Positions 12,415-23,965 of a stretch of 64,000 bases of DNA are shown here, piece by piece. The stretch is from Beaufortia kweichowensis (lineage: Eukaryota > Chordata > Actinopteri > Cypriniformes > Gastromyzontidae), in assembly GCA_019155185.1 (NCBI GenBank), contig CM032816.1, positions 6,240,510-6,304,509 of the forward strand, in the 5' to 3' direction. How positions within the stretch are numbered: the stretch's first letter is position 1; every line of letters begins with the position of its first letter. A program made the translations under genes and the position numbers. Below the pieces are notes generated by a model. That model was given only the letters and a program-made list of their open reading frames with translations, did no database searches and was not told where the DNA came from.

Positions 12415-15400
12415 GACTTTGATCTAAAATATTTCCCATATTTTACAGCTCCACTATCAGTATCTCACTGCAGGAACCAGCCGGTTAGCAGTGCTGTATT
12501 CTATAATCTGACTATGTCCACTGTTTTGGCATGTGAAGAGAGGAAATGTTCACTGCAGCTCAAGATCACAACATCGGTGAACATTACTGGTGTGTCTTTT
12601 CACGTGAATCATTTCCTGAAAATATGTTGTCATTGTGATAATGCAAATGTTACGTTAACCATTAGGAACTACCTGCAGAAATTAGTCATTCGTGTATCAT
12701 GTGTAACACAAAAGAAGATATTTTGAGAAATGTCTCAGTTGTTTTGTGTCTATACAATAGAAGTCAATAGGGGAAATGTTTGGTTATCAAAAGTCTTCAA
12801 AATATCTTCTTTTGTGTTCTGCAGAGGGAAGAATTATATACATGTTTTGAACTACATGAGAGTGAGGAAATAATGACAGAATTTCTTTGGGTGAACTCTA
12901 CCTGTAAGCCACATGAAGTATTTATTTATCTGTGAATGGCATGAGTGACTCATTATTTCTCATTAGTCATTCTAATGAATCACCGTTTTTACCCGAACAT
13001 TCATGTAATCCATCAAGAAGTTAGTTATTAAACAACACATATGAGGAAAGTTCAAACGTATGCTAATCATAAAGTGCCTTCATAATGACCACATTGTTGA
13101 TTTAGACTGAAATATGTTATCAAAAGAAATCGTTTCTTAGATATATCTCCCGCCTCCATTTCATTGGTTCAAATTTTGTCCTGTTATTCTCCAGGTAACA
13201 TCCGTGGAGTTTCAGTGTGTTCCAATTCTGCAGGGATAATAGGACATTGTCAGATTTATAACTTTGGCAATGTTGCCCGCGAAACCTTCACAGCAAAACA
13301 GGTGCATATACATGATAAGCATTCATTCATGATATAAATCTGTCATTGTAGCTTAAGATATCTATTTAAGGCATCTCTGAGAATGAATTGTTTCTTACCT
13401 GCAGGCTGATGTGCAGTTTAAGTGTGTTCCTGTTAGACCTGGTCAGCATATGTTTGTAACTCTCAAAACTGTTCCCAACTACTGTAATGCAGTCAGGATG
13501 CAAAGATACCTCGTCCCTGGTATGAGTGTGTGTGTTTTTGTTCAGCTGTAAGAACAAACTTCTCAGAGTCTAAATGTTTTAAAGAACAGATACACAATGA
13601 AGCCACATTAAAACCTTTTGTCTTTTTCTTTAGAATGCAGCCATAAAGATATCAGAGATGAAATCTCAGAGTGCATAAGTATGTTTCTTCATCTCTGGAT
13701 TTTATTCTGACGGATAGATAAATAGATTGACTTATTGAATCTGTCAGAATGTAAAGTTTTAACAGATGTTTTCATCATAGCTGGTAAGCTGAATTATACT
13801 GTAAATAAAAGCAGAAGGGAGATAACAGTGAGAGTGACTAATGCTCCCGAGGACACGGATTATAACCTCAGGCTCTGTCATAGACGCAGCGTCATCTGTA
13901 CAGGTGAAGGCATACACAAAAAGGTAAAAAACCACAACGTTTCCTTGAAGCCCCTCAAGACTTTGCCACTTTTCCTTAAACCTTGTGTGTTTTGCATTCG
14001 TTTCAGATAAAACCACAAGACCTGCAGAGAACCATCACATTTCAGTATTCCAAAGCCCTACCTTGTTTGTGCATTGAGGTATCAAATTTAAAGGAAAATT
14101 ACATTTTTAACATGTATCTCCTGTGATGGAGAATGAACCGTGTACCACCACTGTATTTATTTCAGGGTTGGCCTGCCAGAATAGATGCACGGCGAGTTCA
14201 AGCGTGTCCATTCAGAAGCGGTAAGTGAATACTTATTATCTTGTTATTTTAATAACACACTGTAAAAAGGGTTTTGTCGGGTAACCTAAAAATGCGATTC
14301 ATGTGGTAACATCTAATTTCATCTTCAATCTTCAGACACTGTTTGGGCTCAGTCTGGAATGCATGAATTAATAACAAATACATTTCCTTATTGTTTACTG
14401 CCGTTCATGAAGCACTTTGTCCTAACAGATAGAAATCTAAATTTTATTCTTGCAATTTGTTTAGCACAAGGGTCTTAGAATAAATGTAAAGCTAAAATAT
14501 TTACAAGTAAGCCTTAGATGCTAAATATCTTTATTGTCATAATTGTAACTGGTTTTATTTAAGTACAATACACGTATATGACAGACGTCTGAATGCATTA
14601 GAAGAAACTAAAGAAAAGGTTAATTATAATAATTAGTAATTTGTGAAATGTTACCGAACCAACCCTAATGGATTTTCAAGGTTTAGGATTAGAATTCACA
14701 TATCCAGATTAATTTATGATTTTATGATTTATGTTAAGTCCTATATTTAATAGAGATATTCTTAATATAGATCACATAAAATAAATGTTTTACTGTACAG
14801 ATGCAATGTTTTTAATGGATTATGATTTTAATATTACATCATCATGTTTCACAGATTTGGAAGAACTGTGGTCTGGAATAACCTATGACCCTGACCAAGA
14901 AGCGCTGATATGGGAGCCTTTATGTCCAATCAAAGCGTCAGTTTCACTGTGCCATGCCGATGGAGAAAACAGTTGCAGAGACCTTGGAAATGCTTTTTAC
15001 ACAGAGGGACAAAAAGTCTGTTCACTTCCTCTCTAAATCTTTGTTCCTTGTTTTTACATCTACGTGTATACCTATTTATTGTTTTCAGCCCTTTAATCAT
15101 TTCCTACCTTTTTGTACCTCAGGTGATATTCTTGTCTGTGGATCCACACCCTATGCTTTGCACGAAGGTTGAGATTTTCTTATCTTATTGAGACACTTTG
15201 AAGTAGTCCCTTAAACATCTGCTTTCAACATCATTAGCTCAAAGGGACAGTTCACCTAAAAAATAGTTTTGTCATTGTGTACTCACCCTTTATAACCTGC
15301 CTTTGGGGTATGTTGTCACATATGATAAATGGGTCATTGCAATGGAAATGCTTTCACATTTATGAAACTTTTTGGCTTGGCAGCCCTTGGTCACCACTGA

Positions 15401-17731
15401 CTTTCATTGTTTGAAAAAAGTGTGAACATCCTGCCTTGCATCTCCTTTCATGGTCTGTGGGAGAAGAAAATCATACAGGGTTAAAACAACGTCAGAACAC
15501 TTTCTTTCTAAAAAAAAATTATTTTTTTTTTTGTGTACTGTCCCTTTAAGTAAATGACACCTCAGAAGTATTGTAAGTGATTTTTTTTGCCTGCAACGCA
15601 CCGTTATGTAATTTACTGCAATTTAATGTTTTACAGTTTACCACAGATGCAGGTACATGGATAAAATGTCCTTTTGCCAAAGGGAATTTCTCAGGTACCC
15701 GCATACTACACCTTCAGCAAACAGTCTGTTTACACACTATGTGAAATCTTCCTTAGACAAATTTGTTTCTTTTGACAAGTGTGGAGCGCAAAGATGAAAG
15801 CTAAAGATGGTCAGCGCTGGGCAGAGATATCATCATGGGTAAAAGCTAACTTCTCTGTTTCCCCCTGTGAGATGAAACCTTCCTCTCATTGCAAACCAAT
15901 GGAAAGGAACGCAACAAAAACCCTGTTTGTGGTAAGAAGCATTAACAGGATTATCAAGCCGTGAGATCAGCTTTGATTATATTAAAACACATTTACATGA
16001 TGTCATGATCATTTCTCTTTTATACATTTTGTTATTCTTTCGGCAGTCTTCTATTATCTTTGTATAAGATGCCTGCAGGCTTCCATTGCAGGCAATTCTG
16101 TCTTCAAAAAAACAACTTCTCACTTGGTTTTGTAGCCAGTGACATGACTAACATAAGAGTCTTTTTTACATAAAGCAATCATGTTTAAGCTTGTTTGATG
16201 TCACGCCACTTGTTATTTGTATTCTAGGGAAAGATGGACCACACAACTTTCAACTTGTCAAGAAGTGCGTGTGAATTGTGCGTTTGCATCCAGGTATGGC
16301 TACAATAGGTGACAGAAAGAGAAAAGTGTTGACAACTGGAAATAAGGAAATGTTATTAACCTCAAACTAGGTTTGCGGCATAGGTGAATAATTGATGTTC
16401 CTTGATTGACGAACTGCTTACAGGCATATAGTAGCTTTGGATTTTGCTTTTATCTCTGTTTTCATTAATGATTAAATAAACACTTCCTGTTTGAAAGGTG
16501 CAGAGAGTAGATGTTCAGTTTTCAGTTCCTGTCCTCCAGTGCGACTTGTGTTGTAAGTAAATATACAAAAGTAATAAAACTGGATCATATCATTATTCGT
16601 TGTTTGATGCATTTGAGAAATTGCGTTGTGTTGCTCAATCTCTCAGCAAATTGGTGCCGAAACCCGGAGATCCGTTACTGTCGTGAGATTGAGAAGATCA
16701 TAATTCCTGCTGCTGTTTTTCTGACATTGCTCCTGGCGGCCGCCTTTATTGCTAAAATGACAATAAAAGGTAAATTGACTCTGCTTTGACACACCTGTTG
16801 CCGTTGGCGACACGGAAACAGTTTGAAGTTGTTGTTGGTAACGGTAGAGATGAAACATACAATGACAGATGACTTGTATATAACAAACCCATAAATCTTA
16901 CTTTAAATCCATCTTTCCGCCTGAAAATTATAGTAATAACCAACAGTGGATGATAGATGAAAGTCATATAAAACAGTAACAGATCAAATAATATAAACTT
17001 TGTCATACAATAATAAACTTGACTGACTGTTGTTAAACATTAGACATGAACTGGATGTGATCTTGCTGTGATAAAAATTAAAGACTTTTGTTTATTTTCT
17101 ATTTTGTTGAATAGATGGGGTTAGGCGAACATTGTGGATGAAACGGTAAGTAAACTATGCAGAACAATAAGTGTTTTACAAGATAGTTTACTAATCTGTG
17201 ATTATAATCTGTGGAGGTCGTGACTCGTATGCCGCATGTAGACAATATCAGACAGGTGTCCCCTCCGAAGAAATAAAACATTCAAGCACCATTTCAATTT
17301 CCCTAAAAAAAGTGATAGTTTACCTTCCTTTAACTTCCCTTTTCTCCTTCTAAGGATTTTAAAAAAGCACAAACATCTATCATAAAAGTAATACAAATGA
17401 CTCCAGTGTTTTAATAATGTCTTCTATAAAATGAAACGATACGTATGTCAGAGAAAACGATTCATATTTTGAGATTATTTAGCGTTTTATATAGGCCTAA
17501 TTCCATATATATGGAAACAAATGGACAACAGTTTGGAGCTTCAACACTTTAGATCACAAATTAGGCATTTTAATGTAAAATTATTCATTTCAACTGAACA
17601 AAAAAGTCATATATATCTGGGATTGTAGTAGGGTGAGTAACTTTCATTTTGGGTGAGCTTTTCCTTTAATTAACAAATCATTTTTTGTTTCTTTAATTAG
17701 GGACAGTGACACGTGTCTGTACAGCAAGTGA
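11417..17731 (+). CDS. il17rel: Interleukin-17 receptor E-like protein (19 coding exons, 530 aa)
   Basis: Coding exons: 11417-11518, 12011-12069, 12335-12366, 12449-12589, 13195-13301, 13405-13519, 13634-13678, 13781-13923, 14007-14078, 14166-14220, 14855-15015, 15123-15167, 15637-15694, 15780-15931, 16228-16293, 16498-16552, 16647-16769, 17115-17145 and 17701-17731. They sum to 1593 bases in one frame. The protein has a signal peptide (MTCLLLYLLLLIQTYTV) and a cysteine-rich ectodomain. KALPCLCIEGWPARID, ACPFRS, EPLCPIKASVSLCH and VDPHPMLC match the C-terminal ectodomain of the IL-17RE/IL-17RC group. A single membrane helix (about 487-505, IIIPAAVFLTLLLAAAF) is followed by a tail of about 25 residues ending DSDTCLYSK and a stop. 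The intracellular SEFIR domain that recruits Act1 is absent, so a non-signalling, decoy or co-receptor role is inferred. The il17rel assignment is supported by neighbouring pim3 and brd1. Exon 3 uses the weaker of two donors, the only one that keeps the frame. No expression data were seen. Confidence 0.85.
11589..11613. repeat. (TA)n microsatellite in il17rel intron 1
   Basis: A run of about 12 TA units lies in intron 1 of il17rel, about 70 bases after the exon 1 donor. Confidence 0.95.
11650..11672. repeat. Perfect 11-bp palindrome in il17rel intron 1
   Basis: AGAATCAGAGA, one T, then TCTCTGATTCT form a perfect inverted repeat with a one-base centre. It could extrude as a small hairpin. No function is evident. 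Confidence 0.9.
12380..12414. repeat. (CTGT)n microsatellite in il17rel intron 3
   Basis: About eight CTGT units sit in the 82-base intron 3 of il17rel, starting 13 bases after the exon 3 donor. Length changes here would alter a very short intron. Confidence 0.95.
12705..12820. mobile_element. Foldback (MITE-like) element, copy A, in il17rel intron 4
   Basis: The element begins with aacacaaaagaagatatt and ends with the reverse complement, aatatcttcttttgtgtt, around a core of about 75 bases. A second copy in opposite orientation lies at 19803-19918 and matches through the core (gagaaatgtctcagt, then gaagtcaat). Terminal inverted repeats plus multiple copies indicate a short non-autonomous DNA transposon. 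No transposase is present. Confidence 0.75.
15241..15547. mobile_element. MITE-like element in il17rel intron 12
   Basis: This element of about 307 bases has inverted ends, aaagggacagttcac at the left and gtgtactgtcccttt at the right, differing at one position. The left end continues in the cyprinid style (ttcacctaaaaaatag, then tactcaccct). The interior has no long open frame, so it is a non-autonomous DNA element lying wholly within the intron. Confidence 0.7.
17303..17671. mobile_element. Degenerate foldback element in il17rel intron 18
   Basis: A left end resembling aaaaagtgatagtttacc is matched by an inverted right end, tgggtgagcttttccttt, about 350 bases away. Both are diverged forms of the ends seen at 15241-15547 and 60375-61195. 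The right end stops about 30 bases before the acceptor of the last il17rel exon. The limits are approximate. Confidence 0.45.
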
Positions 17732-18410
17732 GGATGTTGATTTTGAAACAGTTCTCAACACAACATACAGGGATTTTGACTATTTTATTTGGTCCTATGT
17801 CTTTTCTTAACATTAAGTCAATGTTTTTTGCTATGTCTGCATTGAATGTTTTGTTGCATTTATAATGTGCAAGAGTATTTACATTTCAAACAGATAGTTT
17901 TGTACATACATTTAAATGTTCCTGCCTGGTAATGATTTGCTATTCTTGCATATATCCTGAATGCACTGTAAATTGCTTAAGATGCAAGCGTCTACCAAAT
18001 GCATGAATGTAAATATAAACATTTGTATTTTGTAACTTAATTGTTTCCTGTCGATTAATTTCTTGTGTCTTTCCTGCTTTGCATAATCAAATTTTCATGT
18101 TTTATCTTCCACTTTTGTACAGCAGAGGGCAGTGTAAGGCTAAAATGAATGCCCTTTGGCAGCAACTTGAATTTATTTGCGTCGTATGTTCGTATTTTTC
18201 TCACGTAATTCTTGAAAGTAGGTCACAAATGGGTGGTCAACTTACAGACATGGTGTCTGCTACAGACTCTATGCCACAGAAAGGTTTGCTTTATTGTGTG
18301 CTTGTATTAGCTGACACACTTTTCTCTGGATACACAGATTATTGTATGGCATTCCTGAATGATGCGGTCTTGTGTTGATGGGAGGGGTGGAATAAAATCA
18401 GCTTTGAGGT
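17732..18410 (+). other. il17rel: Predicted il17rel 3' UTR with a candidate polyadenylation signal
   Basis: The first clear AATAAA downstream of the il17rel stop codon is at 18391-18396, giving a 3' UTR of about 660 bases. It would include a SINE/LINE-type tail at 17935-18015. An earlier non-canonical signal cannot be excluded. A 99-codon open frame at 18079-18378 resembles nothing known. Confidence 0.4.
17935..18015 (+). mobile_element. SINE/LINE 3' tail remnant
   Basis: The sequence gtaaattgcttaagatg followed by caagcgtctaccaaatg and catgaatgtaaat matches the 3' tail shared by several fish SINE and LINE families (consensus of the type ggataaaagcgtctgctaaatg). Only the tail is present. Confidence 0.55.
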
Positions 18411-19802
18411 TTTCAGATGAAAACATTCCTGAAGTATACGGTAAAGCTTAGACAATAGATCGTCATGACAAGTATGGGACATATATTTCAAATCTTCATA
18501 TAAACTGTTTAGAGGAGTTACAGACCTTTATACTGGACCACTGAGTATTGGACCTGAATAGATTTGGATTATGTGGCGTATTAAAGATCCTGAAGTTTGC
18601 AGGGTTTCTGACTGAGGTAAACACTGCAAAACAAACCCATGTGAAAATAAGTTGGCCCCGATGACCTCATCGCTGCCTCCAAACTCCACCTGCTGCCTGT
18701 GATTCCTCAGCATTCCAGTCTGATATAGTCCATACGTTCAATCACAATTCTGTGCCAGACCAATAACTCTTCTCTACCTCCCTGACTGAACGTTGGGATG
18801 GTCGTGCGTTGCCTCTCAAAACTTGTTTGGGAGAAAGGGATGAAAAAGAGAAGAAAGAAAAATGTTTACGCCCAGAGCTGAGCTGTCATATTTGTTATTT
18901 TCGCTTGGCTGAAAATGAACCTTATGACCCATTGTGACCTGTTTGGTTGGGGTGAAGTGCCACTGGCCTTGACCTGTGACCTTTTGAACTGGTCAATTTC
19001 ATCACCAAAGACTGCTGGTATTTACACCCATAGGTCTCGATTCAAAGATACGAGACCAGTCTTAATCTTATATCAAACCAACACATATGGTGAGGATTAA
19101 AAGCCTTAATGTATGTTGATATTATGTATTCAATTTGAGAAATTAAAAAGAAGCACTTTTTTCTTAGTCACTATTTGTGACTCCTTGTTTTCATTTAAGC
19201 ACACAAGACGATCTGAAACATTTCCAAACAAAAACAAAAAGTTAATTAATTCAATGCATCTTAACAGAACAGTGACAGAATAACATACTGGAACACTGGG
19301 AAATAAGGGAGCAGTGGTGAGTGAGGAACACACAGCCCATAAATTTATGGTCCGGTGCCTCCAAGGACATCATAATGGTCCATTGGGCACAAACCCCTGT
19401 GGGGGAGGTAGTGGGGTCAGGCTTGCATTCAGCACCCTGGGTCCATCTATAATGAATCTTTCACCGCCTGGAGACCGGCCAGCTCGCTAAAGCACAAACC
19501 AGTACACCAAGACCCTTGTCGAGTGGTGATAATGGTCCGCTAGAACTGGGCGTGGAGTCGGTTACGGACACAACTGTACTTACAATGATATTGCCTGGCA
19601 GAGATAGTCTCATAAAACAAGCACATAAAGTGGAGGTCGATGTAACCTTTGGGACTGTTTGTACATATATGCAACAATGGAAACAGTTGTGGTACACATC
19701 TAGCATGACATCTTATGCTATTGTTGCTTAAATTGAACATTTAGGCAACGTCTCGAAATATAATCAACCCAAATCCAAAAAATGAGTTTCTTTCTTCTGC
19801 AG

Positions 19803-19918
19803 AACACAAAAGAAGATATTTTGAAGAATGTTGGTGACCAAACAACACTGACCCTCATTGACTTCCACTGTATGAACACAAAACCACTGAGACATTTCTC
19901 AAAATATCTTCTTTTGTC
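19803..19918. mobile_element. Foldback (MITE-like) element, copy B
   Basis: The ends aacacaaaagaagatatt and aaatatcttcttttgt are inverted. Read on the minus strand, the copy aligns along its whole length with copy A at 12705-12820. The two copies are in opposite orientation about 7 kb apart. Confidence 0.75.
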
Positions 19919-20784
19919 TTTCACAGAAGAAGAAAGCTATCAGTGCATTAGTCAACATCAATAATATGTATCAACCACATTCAGTCGAACAAAACAACAC
20001 AAGCTGCTTGTCAGTACATGGCAGTCCTTTACCAACAACAATCACAGATTCCAGGAAATTTCATCTGTTGACAAAAGTTATTTCCCCGTTCCTTACAAGC
20101 TCTTTGAATTACAGCCCCTCAAGGGTTTTTCATAAATAGCTGATGTCGCAAACAATTGAATTGTTTCTGGGCGTGTTGAGGCAACTTTACTATATAATTT
20201 ACACAGTTTCTTAATTGGTTTGTTACATTTTTAATTACATTTCACTAGTGCCTCCAAGCCATATATGAGAACAGTATAATGTAATTATCAAATTAGCTAT
20301 AAGCAACAAACACAACAGTAAACACATCCAAAGTCATTTTTGTAGGACGGAATAAAGACAAATTTATTGTTTCGGCCCAAAACCATCTGTCTTCACACTT
20401 CCAGACAAAATTCAGCGTGTCTTACCTCAGTGTCATTGTGGCTGTGATTTATGATCCAGCATATGTTAAACCCAATGTTAACCAATCCTCTAAACCCAAC
20501 CCTCCATATCACATGCATAAATAGACGAGTAAATGATCAATGATGAATGACACCAAAGCATATGGAAATAGATTTATTATAAATGCACTGCCCCGCCCCT
20601 ATTGACTTTTTAGATATTCATGAGTTCACCCCCCTATTGTGTGGTCATTCTGAGAAGGGGTGATACGTCTGTCTAAATACTGGACAAAGAGGACAATGGA
20701 GGTGACACCTGTTACGGTCTATGGGCGTTTCAGAGCTGGGAAATAGAAAAATCAATTCAGCTATAATGTTGATTGTGTGTAGCA

Positions 20785-20960
20785 TATTTAAAGGAATAGT
20801 TCACCCAAAAATGAAAATTGTGTTATTGTTTACGTTTATGTTATTCTAAACTCAAATGACTTTTTTCACTTGTGGAAGCTCTAAGCAGAAGCTCCAAACT
20901 ACTTTTTCCATATAATAAATATATTTCTATAGACCAGAGCCAGCTGTGGTCACCATTCTA
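20785..20960. mobile_element. Fragment of a cyprinid foldback element
   Basis: The left end, aaaggaatagttcacccaaa followed by aatgaaaatt, is a typical end of the abundant cyprinid non-autonomous elements. The following gctccaaactac and ctttttccatata also appear, inverted, near 17510-17545. The opposite end was not found, so it is called a fragment. Confidence 0.5.
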
Positions 20961-21339
20961 CTAGATGTACTGATTATAAGTATATAACAAGATTTTACCT
21001 ATTTGACATGAAAGAATATTTTCCATGTGCTTTTCGACTTTCTTATGTTAGCTTATGTCTGTATTACCCCATCACCAAATGTCCTTGGACGGCCCCTGCA
21101 GAGATCTTAGAAGGGGGTCTGAACAGATGGTCTCTGCTGAACCCCCCACCACGGACACACTCTTAAACACTACATCACTGTCATTTAATCAATGGCTCTG
21201 AGGGGAAAATATTTATTAAAGAGGAATATTACATATTACAAACAAGAATGCTACCATACATTCCTTATGGTGTCAGGTGAAAAAATGTAATTAGGCTTTT
21301 TTTTAGGCTTAGAATATAATTTCTTATGCATCTTAATTT

Positions 21340-21775
21340 TTATGTAAAGTGTAAAAATTGTGTGTTTATTTTAACCTGAAAACTGTCACTGCACATATTG
21401 AGAATACACTTGAAAATGCACTATATTTTTTTACATTTTAGGTATTATTAATATTACATCTTTTTTAATTTGAGGTACATTTTATAAATAACATTAACAT
21501 TAATATTGTTTATTATTATGTTTGTTTATGTTTATTGTTGAAAATTTGTCAAATATTTATTTTTGAGTCTTCCTTTTAGGTGTTTTTTAAAATAGCATTA
21601 ACATTAATATTTTTAATACTTTTTTTAATTTACATTTATTATTATTACATTTTTTTCAAATATTTATTCTTGACTCTTCATCAATATATAGTTTGTTATG
21701 ATTAGATTAGAATTTAACTATGAATATTAAAGTAAATATTAAAATAACCTGTGGAACAATGACAGTTATTAGGAT
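21340..21775 (+). repeat. Dispersed AT-rich repeat, copy 1
   Basis: The copy starts near ttaacctgaaaactgtcact with gcacatattgag and ends with the conserved block atatagtttgttatgatta followed by gattagaatttaactatga. The same ordered blocks recur at 23690-23965, 32640-32935 (inverted) and 34290-34560. No protein-coding capacity is visible. The class is unknown. Confidence 0.7.
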
Positions 21776-22936
21776 AAATGTTATACATCAAAAAGAAATT
21801 ATTAAAAAAAGAAAATATTTACACTGATTCCCCACCCACATTCTCAGTTCATCCTTGAATCAATTTTCTTTCTATTCAATCTCATGATTCCCTCACTTCC
21901 GTTTCTGGTCCTTCTCTTGTTTCTTACATATGGTCTTATGCCCCGGTGTACAGACACCTAGTTAGGGTAATTAGTGAGCAACAGGGAACAGGGGGAGGGG
22001 TGATTGACAGCCCTACAGTACATTCACTCTTACAGCTTAATTATCTCACAAGAGATATGTTCCCCTTATGTTCCCCAGCCACCCCCGCCTCTACAAAACA
22101 CATGCACACACTCCTTAAAGGGCACATTATGTTCATACTGTGCTATTGCACACCAGTGACATCATAATCTCATAACAGAGTAACACAAGGAATCTTCCTA
22201 CCGTAATAATGATGTAAGATTTGATTAATGACAGTGGTTCATATGTCTCTGGAATAATAATCTTGACACCAGCATGTAATATCATGTTTACAGCAGGGTG
22301 AAATCTGATTTATGTAGTGTGGCTTGGTTAACAATAGATCTGCATTCAAATTTGTTCAGATATGTTCATATAGGTCACCTTCTGAAATTGCCTTTGTTTA
22401 AAACTCATCATTTGCAGATAAAAAATATGAAGGAATCACACAAAATATAAATGTTTAGGTCATCATTTACCACACAGACTAATAAAAGTAACTTTCTGAA
22501 GTTTTAGTCTGAGATGAAATATAACACTTAGATGTTTGGTGGCCTGTTGGGAATATTTCTTAACCCTTACCGTGCAATTTAATTTTTTAATATTTGTCAT
22601 AAATTTAGACGTAATTGAAAAGTACGATCACAATCTGAACATCAGGCGGCCTTCAGTAACACAACATTAACATATTTATTATCTGCATTCTTGAAGTGAA
22701 CAACAAACCACATTCACATCTTTCTATTAAAAAGCATTAAAATAACACGAGAAAACTGATAATATGGGAAAACACTGTGATTCAAGAGAAATTCTTTCAA
22801 CATGTGGTCTTTTAGATGTAAATATTTACCTCAGATAACTGAGAAGAGGTCATGCTAGAACAAACTGACTCTTTTTTGAGTAATATGTATCTCTGCTAAG
22901 CTCATTTTTTCTCAGAACAACACATAATGTACTTAT

Positions 22937-22963
22937 GTGCGTGTGTGTGTGTGTGTGTGTGTA
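22937..22963. repeat. (GT)n microsatellite
   Basis: A run of about 13 GT units lies 24 bases upstream of the 18-bp inverted repeat described next. Confidence 0.95.
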
Positions 22964-22986
22964 GGAGACGGATGGAATAACATGCA

Positions 22987-23091
22987 GTCAGCTGGTCATT
23001 ATCACAAACCCTGACAGGGTGATTAGGATGTAAATCTGAAGGGTCTCGTATCACTCGAAGGGAGTTTATTTTATGATAATGACCAGCTGAC
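22987..23091. repeat. Perfect 18-bp inverted repeat with a 69-base loop
   Basis: The left arm at 22987-23004 is GTCAGCTGGTCATTATCA and the right arm at 23074-23091 is its exact reverse complement. Each arm carries a CAGCTG E-box core. The loop holds a further small palindrome (accctgacagggt). No other copy was seen in the window and the ends do not match the foldback elements found elsewhere. Confidence 0.9.
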
Positions 23092-23689
23092 TAACATTTT
23101 AAAGCTTAATAAATACATGGATGTTAAAAATGTATTTGATATTAGTAGCATTTTCTTTAATAATAATAATAAAAAGTATCTAGAGTAAAGGTCACATTTG
23201 CATGTGTGTGTCTGTTCCTCCGTGTACTCTGAGAACATTGTAATCAGTCACCAGCTAAAAGCTTGTTTCAGGAAGCAGAACATGATGCACCTGGCGAGTA
23301 AGTTTCATTTAGTTTCTATAGCAACCCCCAAAACTATCAGCTCTGGGTAAGCCTTTGTCACATTTGTAAACAGCTTCTTCTGTGGCTTTGAAAAGTCTAT
23401 ATAACATTATCATAATCTTCATGATCATCGGCATCAGTACAGTGAGTCCAATAAACCCGGTGTGGTGAGAAGAGAGAGGTGTGCCCATGGTAACACATTC
23501 AATAGGGCATATAAACCAACATGAACGGCATATTTTATTAGTCTGGTGCTGCTTGTCTTTTATTGACAGTTAAGCATAAAGCGAAAATGGTTTCATACAG
23601 CGCTTGATTCGATGTAACTCATTCCCTGTTTCCTTTATTATTATTATTTGTTTTAATTATTATTTTTTTTACTGTATTCATGCCTTTAC

Positions 23690-23965
23690 TTTAATCTGAT
23701 AACTGTCACTGCACTTTGAACATATTAATGAAAATGCACTATCCAAACTATAATTTAATTTTTTTTAGACAATTTAATTATTTTTTATATTTTGTATTTT
23801 TTCAATTTTAGATATTTTTCAAAATAACATTAATATTGTTTATTCATTTTTAGTTTACAAATATTTATTCTTGACTTTTCATCAACATATAGTTTGTCAT
23901 GATTAGATTAAAATTCAGCTATGAAATATTAAAGGAAATAGTGAAATAACAGTGACAGTTAACAG
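23690..23965 (+). repeat. Dispersed AT-rich repeat, copy 2
   Basis: This shorter copy contains aactgtcactgcac, gaaaatgcactat, ttattcttgacttttcat and the end block atatagtttgtcatgatta. It is in the same order and orientation as copy 1, with an internal deletion. Confidence 0.7.

Larger units (their letters stand above)
18411..21330. other. Intergenic, no gene seen
   Basis: No coding exon was recognised here. It holds one foldback element (19803-19918), a cyprinid-type element fragment (20785-20960), and a GC-richer segment at about 19350-19600 that contains ggtgataatggtccg and resembles no repeat or exon known to me. Confidence 0.5.

Noticed and set aside
14336..14430. Extra il17rel exon starting ACACTGTTTGGGC after a cttcag acceptor
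   Set aside because: No suitable donor follows, and the next exon at 14855 joins exon 10 in frame and matches the receptor family directly.
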